Shown here one piece after another: positions 52,565 to 61,517 of a DNA stretch of 64,000 nucleotides. Within the stretch, counting starts at the first letter, position 1, and every line of letters starts with the position of its first letter. This DNA is from Bifidobacterium pseudolongum subsp. globosum (GTDB taxonomy: Bacteria; Actinomycetota; Actinomycetes; Actinomycetales; Bifidobacteriaceae). The notes below the pieces were generated by a model. It ran no database searches. It saw only the letters and a list, made by a program, of their open reading frames with translations, and was not told the origin of the DNA. The stretch spans positions 124,001 to 188,000 of the forward strand of contig NZ_JGZG01000005.1 of the NCBI RefSeq assembly GCF_000741295.1, given 5' to 3'. Position numbers and translations under genes: made by a program.

Positions 52565-54141
52565 GTGTACGGCGCATCATGGGCACGGAGACCGAGTACG
52601 CGGTCAGCGGCGCGCAGGGCGGCAACCCGGTGCAGTGGTCGTTCGACGTGGTGGCCGGGGCATCCAGCCCGCGCACACGGCACATCCGCTGGGACTACCG
52701 GCAGGAGGATCCGGTCAATGACATGCGCGGCATGCGCCTCGACCGTGCGAGCGCGCGCGCCGACATGCTCACGGACGAACCGCAGCCGCATGTGACGAAT
52801 GTGATCGCGCCGAACGGCGGCCGCATCTACGTCGACCACGCGCACCCCGAATATTCGGCGCCCGAAACGGACGACCCGTTCACAGCGGTCATTTACGACA
52901 CGGCGGGCGATGTGCTGATGGAGCAAGCCGCGCGGCAGGCGGGCGGCCTGCAGCTGCACCGCAACAACGTGGACGGCAAGGGCGCGAGCTGGGGCACGCA
53001 CGAAAACTACATGCTGAGTCGGTCAGTGCCGTTCGGGCAGATGGCCGCGCTGATGACCGCGCATCTGGTGACGCGGCAGATCTACACCGGTTCGGGGCGC
53101 GTGGGCATCGGCGAGCGCAGTGAGACGGCCGGCTACCAGTTGAGCCAACGCGCCGATTATGTGCATATGAAGGTGGCGTTGCAGACCACATTCGACAGGC
53201 CCATCATCAACACGCGCGACGAACCGCACGCCGATGCGGGCCGGTTCCGGCGTCTGCATGTGATCGTCGGCGACGCGAACCGCATGGATGTGCCGCGCGT
53301 GCTCAAACTCGGCACGACGAGCATGCTGCTGTGGGTGTGCGAGCACGCCGAGGAGGCGGGCATTGACTTGACGGGCGAACTGGAGGCGCTGACGTTCGTG
53401 GACCCGGTGGATGCGATGCACCGCGTCTCGCACGACCTGACCTTGGCGCAGCCGCTGCCGATGGCCGGCGGCGGCGCGATGACCGCGTGGCAGGTGCAGG
53501 TGGCGCTGCAGACGCTCGCCTATGAGACGGCCGCGGCCGTGTACGGCACCGACACACGTGGCGAGCCGGTGTGGCCCGATCGCTCCACACGGTCGGTGAT
53601 GGCCATGTGGAAGCAGGCGCTGCTCGATGTGGCGCGGATCAGGCATGCCGATGGAAGCGAACGTTTGCAGCTTGAGGCTGAGGGTTCGCGCATCGAATGG
53701 CTATGCAAATGGCAGATCATCGAACGCCTGCGCCTGCGGCTGCACCCCAACGAATCGTTCGACGAGAGCCTGCATGACGCGCGGCTCGCCTCAGTCGACC
53801 TGCGGTGGGCGAGCTTGGACCCGCAGACCTCGATCTTCGACCGGCTGCGCGGGCGCACCGAGCGCACGTGCACCGACGACGATGTGCGTGAGGCGTGCAA
53901 TGAGCCGCCGGCGGACACGCGCGCGTGGCTGCGCGGCATGGTGGTGGACCGCTATCCGGAGCAGGTCCGTGCCGTGTCGTGGACGCGCATCACCACAACC
54001 GACGACCCCGAAGGGCGGCAGTGGACGCTCGATATGAGCGATCCGCGCGACTATACCCGAACGCAATGCGCCGATGCCGTGGCACAGGCACCCAACGCGT
54101 GGCAGCTCATCGCCGCGCTGTGTCAACAGGGTGCGGCATGA
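52561..54141 (+). CDS. dop: Pup deamidase/depupylase Dop
   Basis: 526 aa, glutamine-synthetase-like fold. RRIMGTETEYAVSG holds the metal Glu residues, GGRIYVDHAHPEYSAPE has the catalytic Asp, GTHENYM and INTRDEPHAD bind metal and nucleotide. Because Pup here already ends in Glu, deamidation is unneeded and the expected role is removing Pup from targets. It overlaps arc (ATGA); 145 bp separate it from the next gene, with a TATAGT at 54197. Confidence 0.93.
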   Translation: MSVRRIMGTETEYAVSGAQGGNPVQWSFDVVAGASSPRTRHIRWDYRQEDPVNDMRGMRLDRASARADMLTDEPQPHVTNVIAPNGGRIYVDHAHPEYSAPETDDPFTAVIYDTAGDVLMEQAARQAGGLQLHRNNVDGKGASWGTHENYMLSRSVPFGQMAALMTAHLVTRQIYTGSGRVGIGERSETAGYQLSQRADYVHMKVALQTTFDRPIINTRDEPHADAGRFRRLHVIVGDANRMDVPRVLKLGTTSMLLWVCEHAEEAGIDLTGELEALTFVDPVDAMHRVSHDLTLAQPLPMAGGGAMTAWQVQVALQTLAYETAAAVYGTDTRGEPVWPDRSTRSVMAMWKQALLDVARIRHADGSERLQLEAEGSRIEWLCKWQIIERLRLRLHPNESFDESLHDARLASVDLRWASLDPQTSIFDRLRGRTERTCTDDDVREACNEPPADTRAWLRGMVVDRYPEQVRAVSWTRITTTDDPEGRQWTLDMSDPRDYTRTQCADAVAQAPNAWQLIAALCQQGAA

Positions 54142-54196
54142 TTGCAAACGTTGTCTCAATAATGGGAGCCGGGTCTCGGTTCCGTGTGCAAACCGG

Positions 54197-54202
54197 TATA
54201 GT
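54197..54202 (+). promoter_or_regulatory. Possible internal promoter in the pupylation operon
   Basis: TATAGT, five of six consensus positions, about 85 nt before the IMPase-like gene; no good -35. Confidence 0.35.
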
Positions 54203-54286
54203 GGTGCCCGATGTGGCGATGTCCCCAGTGACCGCGATGCATCGCTGCGCGTGTGCGCATACCAGATCAGAAAACGGGAGGCTGCG

Positions 54287-55159
54287 ATGACGCAGGGATT
54301 ACGCGATCTCGCCATGCAAGCCGCTGCCATTGCGCAGGACGCCGGCGAACATGCGCTCACCGACCAGGTGACGCCGAAGGACCTGTCGTCGTTGTATTCG
54401 GTGACACGCGACTATTCGCGTGGGCTGACCGTTGACACCCAATTGGCGCAGTTCATATACAACCGACTCACCTACATCGACGCCTTCCAAGGCAGATGGA
54501 GCGACCGGCCGGAACACGGCGCGGCCGGTGACCGCTACTGGTGCATCGGCGGCATCGACGGCGTGATCAACTACACGCGCAACATGGCCGAATGGGCGAT
54601 CACGATATCGCTTTTCGAATTCAACGAGCACGATGTGGCGCAACCGATTCTGGGCATTGTGCATGCGCCCGCCCTGAACCTCACCTACATCGCGGCGCGC
54701 GGCGAGGGCGCCATCCGCATCCGGCGCACGCCGTTGGGCGACAAGCGCGAGAAGATCATGCCCTCGACCACGCCGCACCTCGAAGGATCGGTCGTCAGTT
54801 TCGGCATGTCGTTCAAATCCAACGAATCCAAATACGCGCTTGACGTGGTGGCCGACATCGCGGGCAAGCCAGCCGACATCAAACGCATCGGCCCGGTCTC
54901 GCTCGACCTGTGCAAGGTGGCCGACGGCACCTATGACGCCTACTTCGAGCCGTTCTTGCACCAATGGGATGTCCCCGCGGTATCCGCGGGCGCCGTGGTG
55001 CTGTGGGAGGCCCAGGGGCAGTTGAGCACGTGGTCTGGCAATCTGGTGCATTGGCGCAGCGAAAACGATGTGGTCGCATCGAACGGCCTGATCATCGACG
55101 ACCTGCGTCCATATCTGATGCGTGAATTGGAACAGGAAACCAGCGGGACGAACGCGTGA
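54287..55159 (+). CDS. Degenerate inositol monophosphatase-family protein in the pupylation operon
   Basis: 290 aa, IMPase/CysQ superfamily. The metal motif DPxDGTxN reads GGIDGVINYT: the first Asp and the Pro are replaced by Gly, and Thr by Val. The usual GEE upstream is not evident. The C-terminal QWDVPAVSAGAVVLWEA retains the WDxAA-type motif, and ISLFEFNEHD with LGIVHAPALNLTYIAARGEGAI keeps the fold. Phosphatase activity is doubtful; a binding or regulatory role is more likely. ACGGGAGG precedes the ATG. It sits between dop and pup, so a link to pupylation is inferred by position only. Confidence 0.85.
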   Translation: MTQGLRDLAMQAAAIAQDAGEHALTDQVTPKDLSSLYSVTRDYSRGLTVDTQLAQFIYNRLTYIDAFQGRWSDRPEHGAAGDRYWCIGGIDGVINYTRNMAEWAITISLFEFNEHDVAQPILGIVHAPALNLTYIAARGEGAIRIRRTPLGDKREKIMPSTTPHLEGSVVSFGMSFKSNESKYALDVVADIAGKPADIKRIGPVSLDLCKVADGTYDAYFEPFLHQWDVPAVSAGAVVLWEAQGQLSTWSGNLVHWRSENDVVASNGLIIDDLRPYLMRELEQETSGTNA

Positions 55160-55194
55160 GCGTCGGCACGCGACCATCACGAAAGCGAACAGCA

Positions 55195-55380
55195 ATGCCT
55201 CAGGAACACACCAGTGCACAGGAATCCGCCCAGCACCACGAGCACGATGAAACCACCCAGCGGGTGGCCCCGGACACCAACATGGACAGTCTGGACGCGG
55301 TGCTCGACGACATCGAATCGGTGCTGGAAAGCAACGCCGAAGCGTATGTGAACGGGTTCGTGCAGAAAGGCGGCGAGTGA
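55195..55380 (+). CDS. pup: Prokaryotic ubiquitin-like protein Pup, Glu-ended form
   Basis: 61 aa, disordered and acidic. The C-terminal region NMDSLDAVLDDIESVLESNAE with VNGFVQKGGE matches Pup; it ends GGE rather than the GGQ of Mycobacterium, so it can be ligated by PafA without deamidation. The frame is open 13 codons upstream; homology and the weak CGAAAG site favour the ATG at 55195. Its stop overlaps the pafA start by one base. Confidence 0.92.
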   Translation: MPQEHTSAQESAQHHEHDETTQRVAPDTNMDSLDAVLDDIESVLESNAEAYVNGFVQKGGE

Positions 55381-56834
55381 TGCCCCAGCTGCATGACAGC
55401 CGCAGCCGCCACTCCACGCCAACGCAGCCATCGGCCACAACCGGTGGCTGCGACCGTATTTTCGGGCTCGAAACCGAATATGGGTTGAGCGTGAGCGGCG
55501 CCAGCCGCCCTTTGGACATCAGCCAGGTGGCCATGACGATGTTCCAGCCGGTCGTGCAACGCGAACGCTCCACCAACACGTACCTCGACAACGGATCGCG
55601 CCTCTACCTCGACGTCGGTTCGCACCCCGAGTACGCCACCGCGGAGGCACGCACGCCGTTCGATGCGATGCTCGCCGACGCCGCCGGCGAATCGCTCATG
55701 CGCACGATGGCGCTCGAGACGCAGGCCCGTCTACGCGCGCAGGCGGGGGAGCGCGCCACGATTCACCTGTTCAAGAACAACGCCGACAGCGCCGGCCACT
55801 CCTACGGCTGCCATGAGAACTATCTGGTGCGCCGATACGTCGACCTGCGCGCGATCCAGACCCAGTTGTTGCCGTTTCTCATCACACGGCAGATCTACAC
55901 CGGCGCCGGCAGGTTCGACGGCGACCACTGGACGTACACGCAGCGCGCGCGGTTCGTGGACGAGACCGTGTCTTCGGCGACGACGCGTTCGCGCCCGATG
56001 ATCAACACGCGCGACGAACCCCACGCCGACCCCGAATCATTCCGGCGCCTGCATGTGATCATCGGCGACTCGAACCGGTCGCAGTGGGCCACCATGGTCA
56101 AATGCGCGACGACGCACTTGGTGCTCGGCTCCATGGAGCACGCCGCGCGCACCGGCGTGCCCAGCGGCCTGGAATGCCTCGAGATGGCCGACCCCGTGCA
56201 GGCGAATCTCGAGGTCAACGAACACGGGCCGGACGCCATGATCGATCTGGCGGACGGCACGCGCATGAGCGCGCTCGAAATGCAACGCCTCGCATGGCGC
56301 GTCATCGAGCGGTTCGCGCACAGCCATGCGCACGAGCTCGACGCGTCGCTGCAAGGCGATCCGGTGTGGACGCCGCACAGTGTGCTCGACGCATGGCGGT
56401 GGGTGCTTGACCGGCTGGAGGCGCACGACATCGACGCGCTCGCGCAGGTCGTGGATTGGGCATGCAAACGCCGGTTCTTTGCACGGCTGGAGGAGCGTGG
56501 GCCGGTCGGCCCGATGCGCATTGCGCAGCTCGACCTAGACTACCATGACGTGGCCAATGGCACGCTGTACGAGGCGATGGTGCGCCATGGGCTCATGCGC
56601 GTGTATGCGGACCCGCAACAGGTGGCGCACGCGGTGCACACGCCGCCCGAGCGCACGCGCGCGGTGCTGCGCGGGCGCTTCGTGCAGCGCGCGCAGCAGG
56701 CCGGCGTGCGGCATGTGTGCGATTGGACGCAGGTGCAGGTGCTGGAGCCGGAGAAACGCACTGCACAGATGCTCGACCCCTTCGACAGCGAAGGCACGCC
56801 GGAATACCACGCTCTGATGGCGTCGCTTGCGTAA
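55380..56834 (+). CDS. pafA: Pup-protein ligase PafA
   Basis: 484 aa, paralogue of Dop. DRIFGLETEYGLSV, RLYLDVGSHPEYATAE (catalytic Asp), SYGCHENYLV and INTRDEPHADPESF form the ATP and metal site; it attaches the Pup C-terminal Glu to target lysines. The starts GTG 55377 and ATG 55380 both overlap the pup stop; ATG is preferred. It is last in arc-dop-IMPase-like-pup-pafA. No prcA, prcB or bacterial ClpP gene follows. Confidence 0.93.
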   Translation: MPQLHDSRSRHSTPTQPSATTGGCDRIFGLETEYGLSVSGASRPLDISQVAMTMFQPVVQRERSTNTYLDNGSRLYLDVGSHPEYATAEARTPFDAMLADAAGESLMRTMALETQARLRAQAGERATIHLFKNNADSAGHSYGCHENYLVRRYVDLRAIQTQLLPFLITRQIYTGAGRFDGDHWTYTQRARFVDETVSSATTRSRPMINTRDEPHADPESFRRLHVIIGDSNRSQWATMVKCATTHLVLGSMEHAARTGVPSGLECLEMADPVQANLEVNEHGPDAMIDLADGTRMSALEMQRLAWRVIERFAHSHAHELDASLQGDPVWTPHSVLDAWRWVLDRLEAHDIDALAQVVDWACKRRFFARLEERGPVGPMRIAQLDLDYHDVANGTLYEAMVRHGLMRVYADPQQVAHAVHTPPERTRAVLRGRFVQRAQQAGVRHVCDWTQVQVLEPEKRTAQMLDPFDSEGTPEYHALMASLA

Positions 56835-56852
56835 CGCGGCGCCATCATGGCA

Positions 56853-56886
56853 CAAAAAAGACCCTGACCGTCGGTGGTCAGGGTCC
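56853..56886 (-). terminator. Terminator after the HU gene
   Basis: A 10-bp stem (56860-56869 with 56876-56885), 6-nt loop and T6 on the minus strand at 56859-56854. Confidence 0.85.
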
Positions 56887-56923
56887 GTACGCAAGATGCG
56901 TGGGTTCGCCTAGGCGAACATCG

Positions 56924-57205
56924 TCACTCGGTGACGGCCTTCTTGAGCAGGGAGCCAGCGGAGATACGCACGCCGTAGGTGGCCGGAATCTCGATGGTCT
57001 CGCCGGTGCGCGGGTTGCGGCCGGTGCGGGCGGCGCGCTTGACACGCTCAGCGGAGAACAGGCCGGTCAGCTTCAGGCCTTCGCCGGACTTCATGGCCTC
57101 GACGAACACATCCTGGAATGCGTTGACGGCGGCCTCAGCCTGAGCCTTGGTCAGGTGGGACTTCTGAGCGATCTTGGTGACGAGATCAGACTTGTTGTAT
57201 GCCAT
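56924..57205 (-). CDS. hup: DNA-binding protein HU
   Basis: Histone-like nucleoid protein, 93 aa. MAYNKSDLVTKIAQKSHLTKAQAE and GRNPRTGETIEIPATYGVRISAG contain the DNA-intercalating arm (NPRTGE). AAGGATGCTCAC precedes the ATG. On the minus strand TAAGAT (57274-57269) is a likely -10. Terminator follows. Confidence 0.96.
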   Translation of the reverse strand: MAYNKSDLVTKIAQKSHLTKAQAEAAVNAFQDVFVEAMKSGEGLKLTGLFSAERVKRAARTGRNPRTGETIEIPATYGVRISAGSLLKKAVTE

Positions 57206-57364
57206 GTGAGCATCCTTCTTGGTTCAGGGGCCGCCCTATTGCTCGGTCGGCCACAGGTTCAGTTATGAATCTTAGCGCATAAATGTGGTGAAACCCGCAG
57301 TTTCCTAGGGTTTTACGAACTTTTTTCGCGTTTGGCCTCTTTTTGCGGGCCAATCGGAGCCAAA

Positions 57365-59842
57365 TCAGATCAGATTATGCCGGTCGAGCCACTTCATGGC
57401 AAGCGCACCAATGGGTATGCGCAGCCAGTAGAACGCGATGCGGTAGACGAGCGTGGCCGAGATCGCGATCGTGGACGGCACGCCGACGGCGGTGAACGCC
57501 ACCGAAAGCGCCGCCTCCACCGCGCCCAGGCCGCCGGGGGTCGGCACCGCCGAACCGAGCGTGTTGGCCAGCAGGAAGATGAAGGTCGTCTCGATTGGGT
57601 TGGTGTGGTAGCCGAACGCAAGCAGCGCCGCCCAGAATCCGAAGCCCGTGGCCAGGTTGAGTAGCAGACCGCCGGCGGCGCAGATGGCCACTTCCTTGGG
57701 CTGCGTGAGCGTCTCGAGCAGGCTGCGGGCATATGCCTTGGCGATTGGCAGGTATTTGTCGGTCACCTTTTTGCGCACCGGCGGGATCGCCATGGCCACC
57801 GAGACGATCAGCGCCACGCCGGCTACCACGAAGATGAGCATGTTCGTGGGGATCATGCCCGAAAGCGTGCTGCGCCCGTTGACGATGCCGATCACGAGCA
57901 GCAGCACGACGGTCACCGCCGCCTGCACCGCCCATACGGCGCTCATGATCGCCGTCGCCACGGTGCTGCGGTAGCCGCTTTTGCGCAGGAACTGGAGGTT
58001 CACGAACGCGGGGCCGATGCCGGCGGGCATCGACACGGCCGTGAATCCGGCGGCCATCTGTGAACACAGCAGTCCGAGCGAATTGCGTCGGTCCGCGTTC
58101 ATGAAGCCGCCGAGCGAGACCGCGGACCCCACCCAGGCCAGGAAGCTGAAGCCCATGACCAGCAGCATCATCCAGATGTTCGCGTCGCGGGCCGCCTTGA
58201 TCATCTCGTTCGGCTTCATCTGCGTGAGCACCACGCCGACGGCGATCACGAGCAGGGTGATCGCGAAGAACGAGCGCGCGTTGAAGCGCGAGAGCGTGAC
58301 CTGCTCAAGCGATTCCGAGACCTCTTCTGGGGCGAGGGCGCTCATCGTCTTGCGCAGCTGTTCGAGCAGTGTCTTGTCCCACCCGGGCAGTGCGCGCGTG
58401 GCGGCCGGCACCGCGGCCTTCTGCACGAACGGGATGAGGTTGATGAGCGTGGCGTCGCCCCACGCCTCGCGCGCCGCGGCCACCGTGCGTTCGACGCCGA
58501 ACACCGTGGCGAACAGCGAGAGCAACTCCACTTTGTCGAGCGCCACGTTCGTGGATCCGCTTGCGTAATCGCCGTTCTGCCAGCCGCACAGGAACAATGT
58601 CCCGTCGTCGAGGCGTGCCAGGGCGTTCTGCGTGATGTTGCGGTGGGTGAAGCCACGGCGGTGCGCGGTATTGATGTAGCGCATCAGATGGCGCATGTCG
58701 GCGTCGGTCATCCCCTGCACGTCGCACGGCGTGGCCTTCGGGGACTCATGCAGCACGAGCACCGAGGATTCGCTGGAGTCGGCGACACCGTAGGGGCGCA
58801 GGGTGGTGAGCCCCAGATCGTGCACGCCCAGCATCATCGCGTAATGGTGGTGGTTCGCGCTGATCGCGGAACGGTCGTGGCGCACCGCCACGCCGCTCAG
58901 GCGGATGAGCTGCCAGATCTGGTTGAGATAGCCGGCGAAATGCCGTTGGTTGTCGAGCACCGAGACCACGTATGGGGTGCCGTCTTCGTCACGCAGTTCG
59001 TAGATGCGGGAATTCTCCACCATGTCGTCTTCGAGTGTGGCGTACAGCACATGGTCGGTGGCTTCGTCAAGGTGGCGGCGGCGCAGTTCGCGCGGGTGCA
59101 ACCCAATCGACTGCAGTGCGTGCACGACCTGCATGCCCCAGATGCCGGTGCTTTGCGTGCCAATCGCGAAGCGCGCGCACAGGCCGACAACACGGCCGAT
59201 GCAGATCGAGACGATGACGCCGGTCACGGAGTTCCACGAGCTGATGATGAGAAGCACGGCGCCGATGATCAAGATGTTCCAGCCCCATTTGATCGAGGAG
59301 CGTGTGCGGCGCGGGCCGGCCGTCGTGAGGAACGCGGCTATGGCCGCATAGAAATCCGGCAGGAGCCACGGGCCTGATTCGGTGCCGGCGGATTGCACGG
59401 AACTGATGAGCATGGGGCTGCCGTATTGGCTGATCAACGCCGAGGCGCCCCACACCGCCGCGAAGCCAAGGAGGAGGGAACCCACGGAACAGGCTGATTG
59501 CAGCCATTCACGGTTCACAATGAGCTGAATGAGCACCATGCCGACCACGATGAGCACGACGAGTTGCTGCAGCAACGACGCTGGAAGGTCAAGCAGCCAT
59601 TCCACGGCCTTCGCGGCTGTGTGCGCATCCGATTCCACGCCGGTTGTGATGCCTCGCAGATACAGGGCGAACACGAGCACGAGCGCACCGGCGAGCAGCG
59701 CGAACGCGGCATGGAGCAGGTCGGCGGTCACATGCGTGCGTTTCGGGGCGTTGTCTGCGATCAGGACATCGGATGCCGTGCCGGGCGCCGCGCCTTGGGC
59801 TGTGGGCTGTGTGGCATCTGGATTCGCCACGGGTCTACTCAT
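57365..59842 (-). CDS. LPG-synthase-like (UPF0104) flippase domain fused to a pseudokinase-like domain
   Basis: 825 aa. Residues 30-230 hold about five to six membrane helices. The middle (about 260-520) looks like a protein-kinase fold: SSVLVLHESPKATPCDV, then FTHRNITQNALARLDDGTLFL in place of the HxD..N loop, with catalytic Asp as Asn and no DFG (CGWQNGDYA). The C-terminal third is the lysylphosphatidylglycerol synthase TM domain (AglD/UPF0104), ending in ANTLGSAVPTPGGLGAVEAALS. It lacks the cytosolic MprF synthase domain. AAAGGAACCAG fixes the ATG at 59842. Related proteins occur in actinobacteria; role may be lipid or polyprenol transport under ligand control. Confidence 0.85.
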   Translation of the reverse strand: MSRPVANPDATQPTAQGAAPGTASDVLIADNAPKRTHVTADLLHAAFALLAGALVLVFALYLRGITTGVESDAHTAAKAVEWLLDLPASLLQQLVVLIVVGMVLIQLIVNREWLQSACSVGSLLLGFAAVWGASALISQYGSPMLISSVQSAGTESGPWLLPDFYAAIAAFLTTAGPRRTRSSIKWGWNILIIGAVLLIISSWNSVTGVIVSICIGRVVGLCARFAIGTQSTGIWGMQVVHALQSIGLHPRELRRRHLDEATDHVLYATLEDDMVENSRIYELRDEDGTPYVVSVLDNQRHFAGYLNQIWQLIRLSGVAVRHDRSAISANHHHYAMMLGVHDLGLTTLRPYGVADSSESSVLVLHESPKATPCDVQGMTDADMRHLMRYINTAHRRGFTHRNITQNALARLDDGTLFLCGWQNGDYASGSTNVALDKVELLSLFATVFGVERTVAAAREAWGDATLINLIPFVQKAAVPAATRALPGWDKTLLEQLRKTMSALAPEEVSESLEQVTLSRFNARSFFAITLLVIAVGVVLTQMKPNEMIKAARDANIWMMLLVMGFSFLAWVGSAVSLGGFMNADRRNSLGLLCSQMAAGFTAVSMPAGIGPAFVNLQFLRKSGYRSTVATAIMSAVWAVQAAVTVVLLLVIGIVNGRSTLSGMIPTNMLIFVVAGVALIVSVAMAIPPVRKKVTDKYLPIAKAYARSLLETLTQPKEVAICAAGGLLLNLATGFGFWAALLAFGYHTNPIETTFIFLLANTLGSAVPTPGGLGAVEAALSVAFTAVGVPSTIAISATLVYRIAFYWLRIPIGALAMKWLDRHNLI

Positions 59843-59928
59843 CTGGTTCCTTTGATATACGTCCAATCGGTGGCTGGCGGTGGTCGCCGGCCGTGCCTCT
59901 TCATTCTAAGTGACGAACCGCCAACAAA

Positions 59929-59995
59929 GAACGCGGGCCGGCCCCGCCCTCCCCACACGTCGGTGAGGGGGAGTAGGGCCGGCCCGCGTTCAGGC
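59929..59995 (-). terminator. Terminator between purB and the flippase/pseudokinase gene
   Basis: A 16-bp GC-rich stem (59929-59944 with 59976-59991) with inner CCCTCCCC/GAGGGG pairing; TTCTTTGTT follows on the minus strand. Confidence 0.8.
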
Positions 59996-60004
59996 CGGTG
60001 TGCG

Positions 60005-61447
60005 TCAGCGGTCGAAGTCCACGAGCTGTGCCGCGACACCCACATAGGTGGCGGGGGTCAGCGTCTTGAGCCGTGCCGCGGTCTCGCTGTCGAAGTCGAG
60101 GGAGTCGATGAACCGCTCCACGTCCTCTTGCGCGATCTGGTGGCCGCGCATGAGCTCCTTGACCTTCTCGTACGGGCGCTCCATGCCGGGGCGTCCGGCG
60201 AGCTCGCTCGCGCGCATTGCGGTCTGGATGGGCTCGCCAAGCACCTCCCAGTTCTCATCGAGCTCGCGCTCCATGACTTGCGTGTTCGGATGGATCGACT
60301 TGAGGCCGCCGAGCAGGTTGTTCAGGGCGAGCACCGAATAGCCGAGCGCGGAACCGATGTTGCGCTGCGTTGTGGAATCGGTCAGATCGCGCTGCCAACG
60401 GGATTCGACGAGCGTGGCCGCGAGCGTGTCGAGCAGCGAGCAGGAGATCTCGAGGTTCGCCTCGGCGTTCTCGAAGCGGATTGGGTTGACCTTGTGCGGC
60501 ATCGTCGACGAGCCGGTGGCGCCCTTGACCGGCACCTGCGCGAACACGCCGCGCGAGATGTACATCCACGTGTCCACGCACAGGTTGTGCATAATGCGGT
60601 TCGCATGGCTGATCGTGCCGTAGAGCTCGGCCTGCCAGTCATGCGATTCGATCTGCGTCGTCAGCGGATTCCACGTGAGGCCCATGCGGTCCTCGACGAA
60701 GACGCGCGAGACCTCGACCCAATCCACGCCGTCGACGGCGGCCAGATGCGCGCCGAACGTGCCGGTGGCGCCGTTGATCTTGCCCAAGTACTGCTGGGTG
60801 CGTACATGCGCGATCTGGCGGCGCAGGCGGTACACGTACACGGCGAGCTCCTTGCCGAGCGTGGTGGGGGTGGCCGGCTGGCCGTGCGTCAGCGACAGCA
60901 GCGGCATGTCGCGGTATTCGTCGGCGCGGGCGGCGAGCAGGTCCACGATCGCGTCGATGCCGGGTAGCCACACGTGCTCGATGGCGTTCTTGACGCAGCG
61001 CGCGGTCGACAGGTTGTTGATGTCCTCGCTCGTGCAGGCGAAGTGCACGAGGGTCTTGAGGTCGGTCAGCTGCGTGGGGCTCCCGAGCACGTCGGCGGCG
61101 GCGTCGAGCTGGTCGTCGATGTAGTATTCCACGGCCTTCACGTCGTGGTGCGTCACCGCTTCATGCGCCGCGTGGCGTGCGATGCCTTCGGCGCCGAACT
61201 CCTCGGGGATGGAGCGCAGGAACGCCTGCTCCTGCTCGGTGAGCGGCTTGACGCCCGGCACGATCGGCTGCCAGTCATTGCCGGCGTAGCCGTTGGCGAG
61301 CATGATCATCCATTCGACTTCGACGCGCATGCGCTCGCGGTTGAGCGCGGGCTCGCTCAGGTATTCGACGAGCGGGGCGGTCTGGCTGCGGTATCGGCCA
61401 TCGAGCGGGGTGAGGGCGATGGCGGGGGAGATATCGGTTAGATTCAT
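60005..61447 (-). CDS. purB: Adenylosuccinate lyase
   Basis: Two purine steps: SAICAR to AICAR and adenylosuccinate to AMP; 480 aa. GSSTMPHKVNPIRFENAEANLE is the fumarase/aspartase signature with the catalytic Ser loop; SLTHGQPATPTTLGKEL and TSEDINNLS are also conserved. E. coli-like long form. GGGTGAGGAGC precedes the ATG. It lies apart from the other pur genes. Confidence 0.97.
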   Translation of the reverse strand: MNLTDISPAIALTPLDGRYRSQTAPLVEYLSEPALNRERMRVEVEWMIMLANGYAGNDWQPIVPGVKPLTEQEQAFLRSIPEEFGAEGIARHAAHEAVTHHDVKAVEYYIDDQLDAAADVLGSPTQLTDLKTLVHFACTSEDINNLSTARCVKNAIEHVWLPGIDAIVDLLAARADEYRDMPLLSLTHGQPATPTTLGKELAVYVYRLRRQIAHVRTQQYLGKINGATGTFGAHLAAVDGVDWVEVSRVFVEDRMGLTWNPLTTQIESHDWQAELYGTISHANRIMHNLCVDTWMYISRGVFAQVPVKGATGSSTMPHKVNPIRFENAEANLEISCSLLDTLAATLVESRWQRDLTDSTTQRNIGSALGYSVLALNNLLGGLKSIHPNTQVMERELDENWEVLGEPIQTAMRASELAGRPGMERPYEKVKELMRGHQIAQEDVERFIDSLDFDSETAARLKTLTPATYVGVAAQLVDFDR

Positions 61448-61481
61448 AGCTCCTCACCCTACTAAACACCGTAAACGCCGC

Positions 61482-61516
61482 GCGTGCGCCGTCTCACAGT
61501 CGGAAACGGCGCACGC
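61482..61516 (-). terminator. Hairpin after the lipase-like gene
   Basis: An 11-bp stem (61482-61492 with 61506-61516), 13-nt loop; it starts directly after the stop codon and has no clear T-run. Confidence 0.5.
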
Positions 61517-61517
61517 C

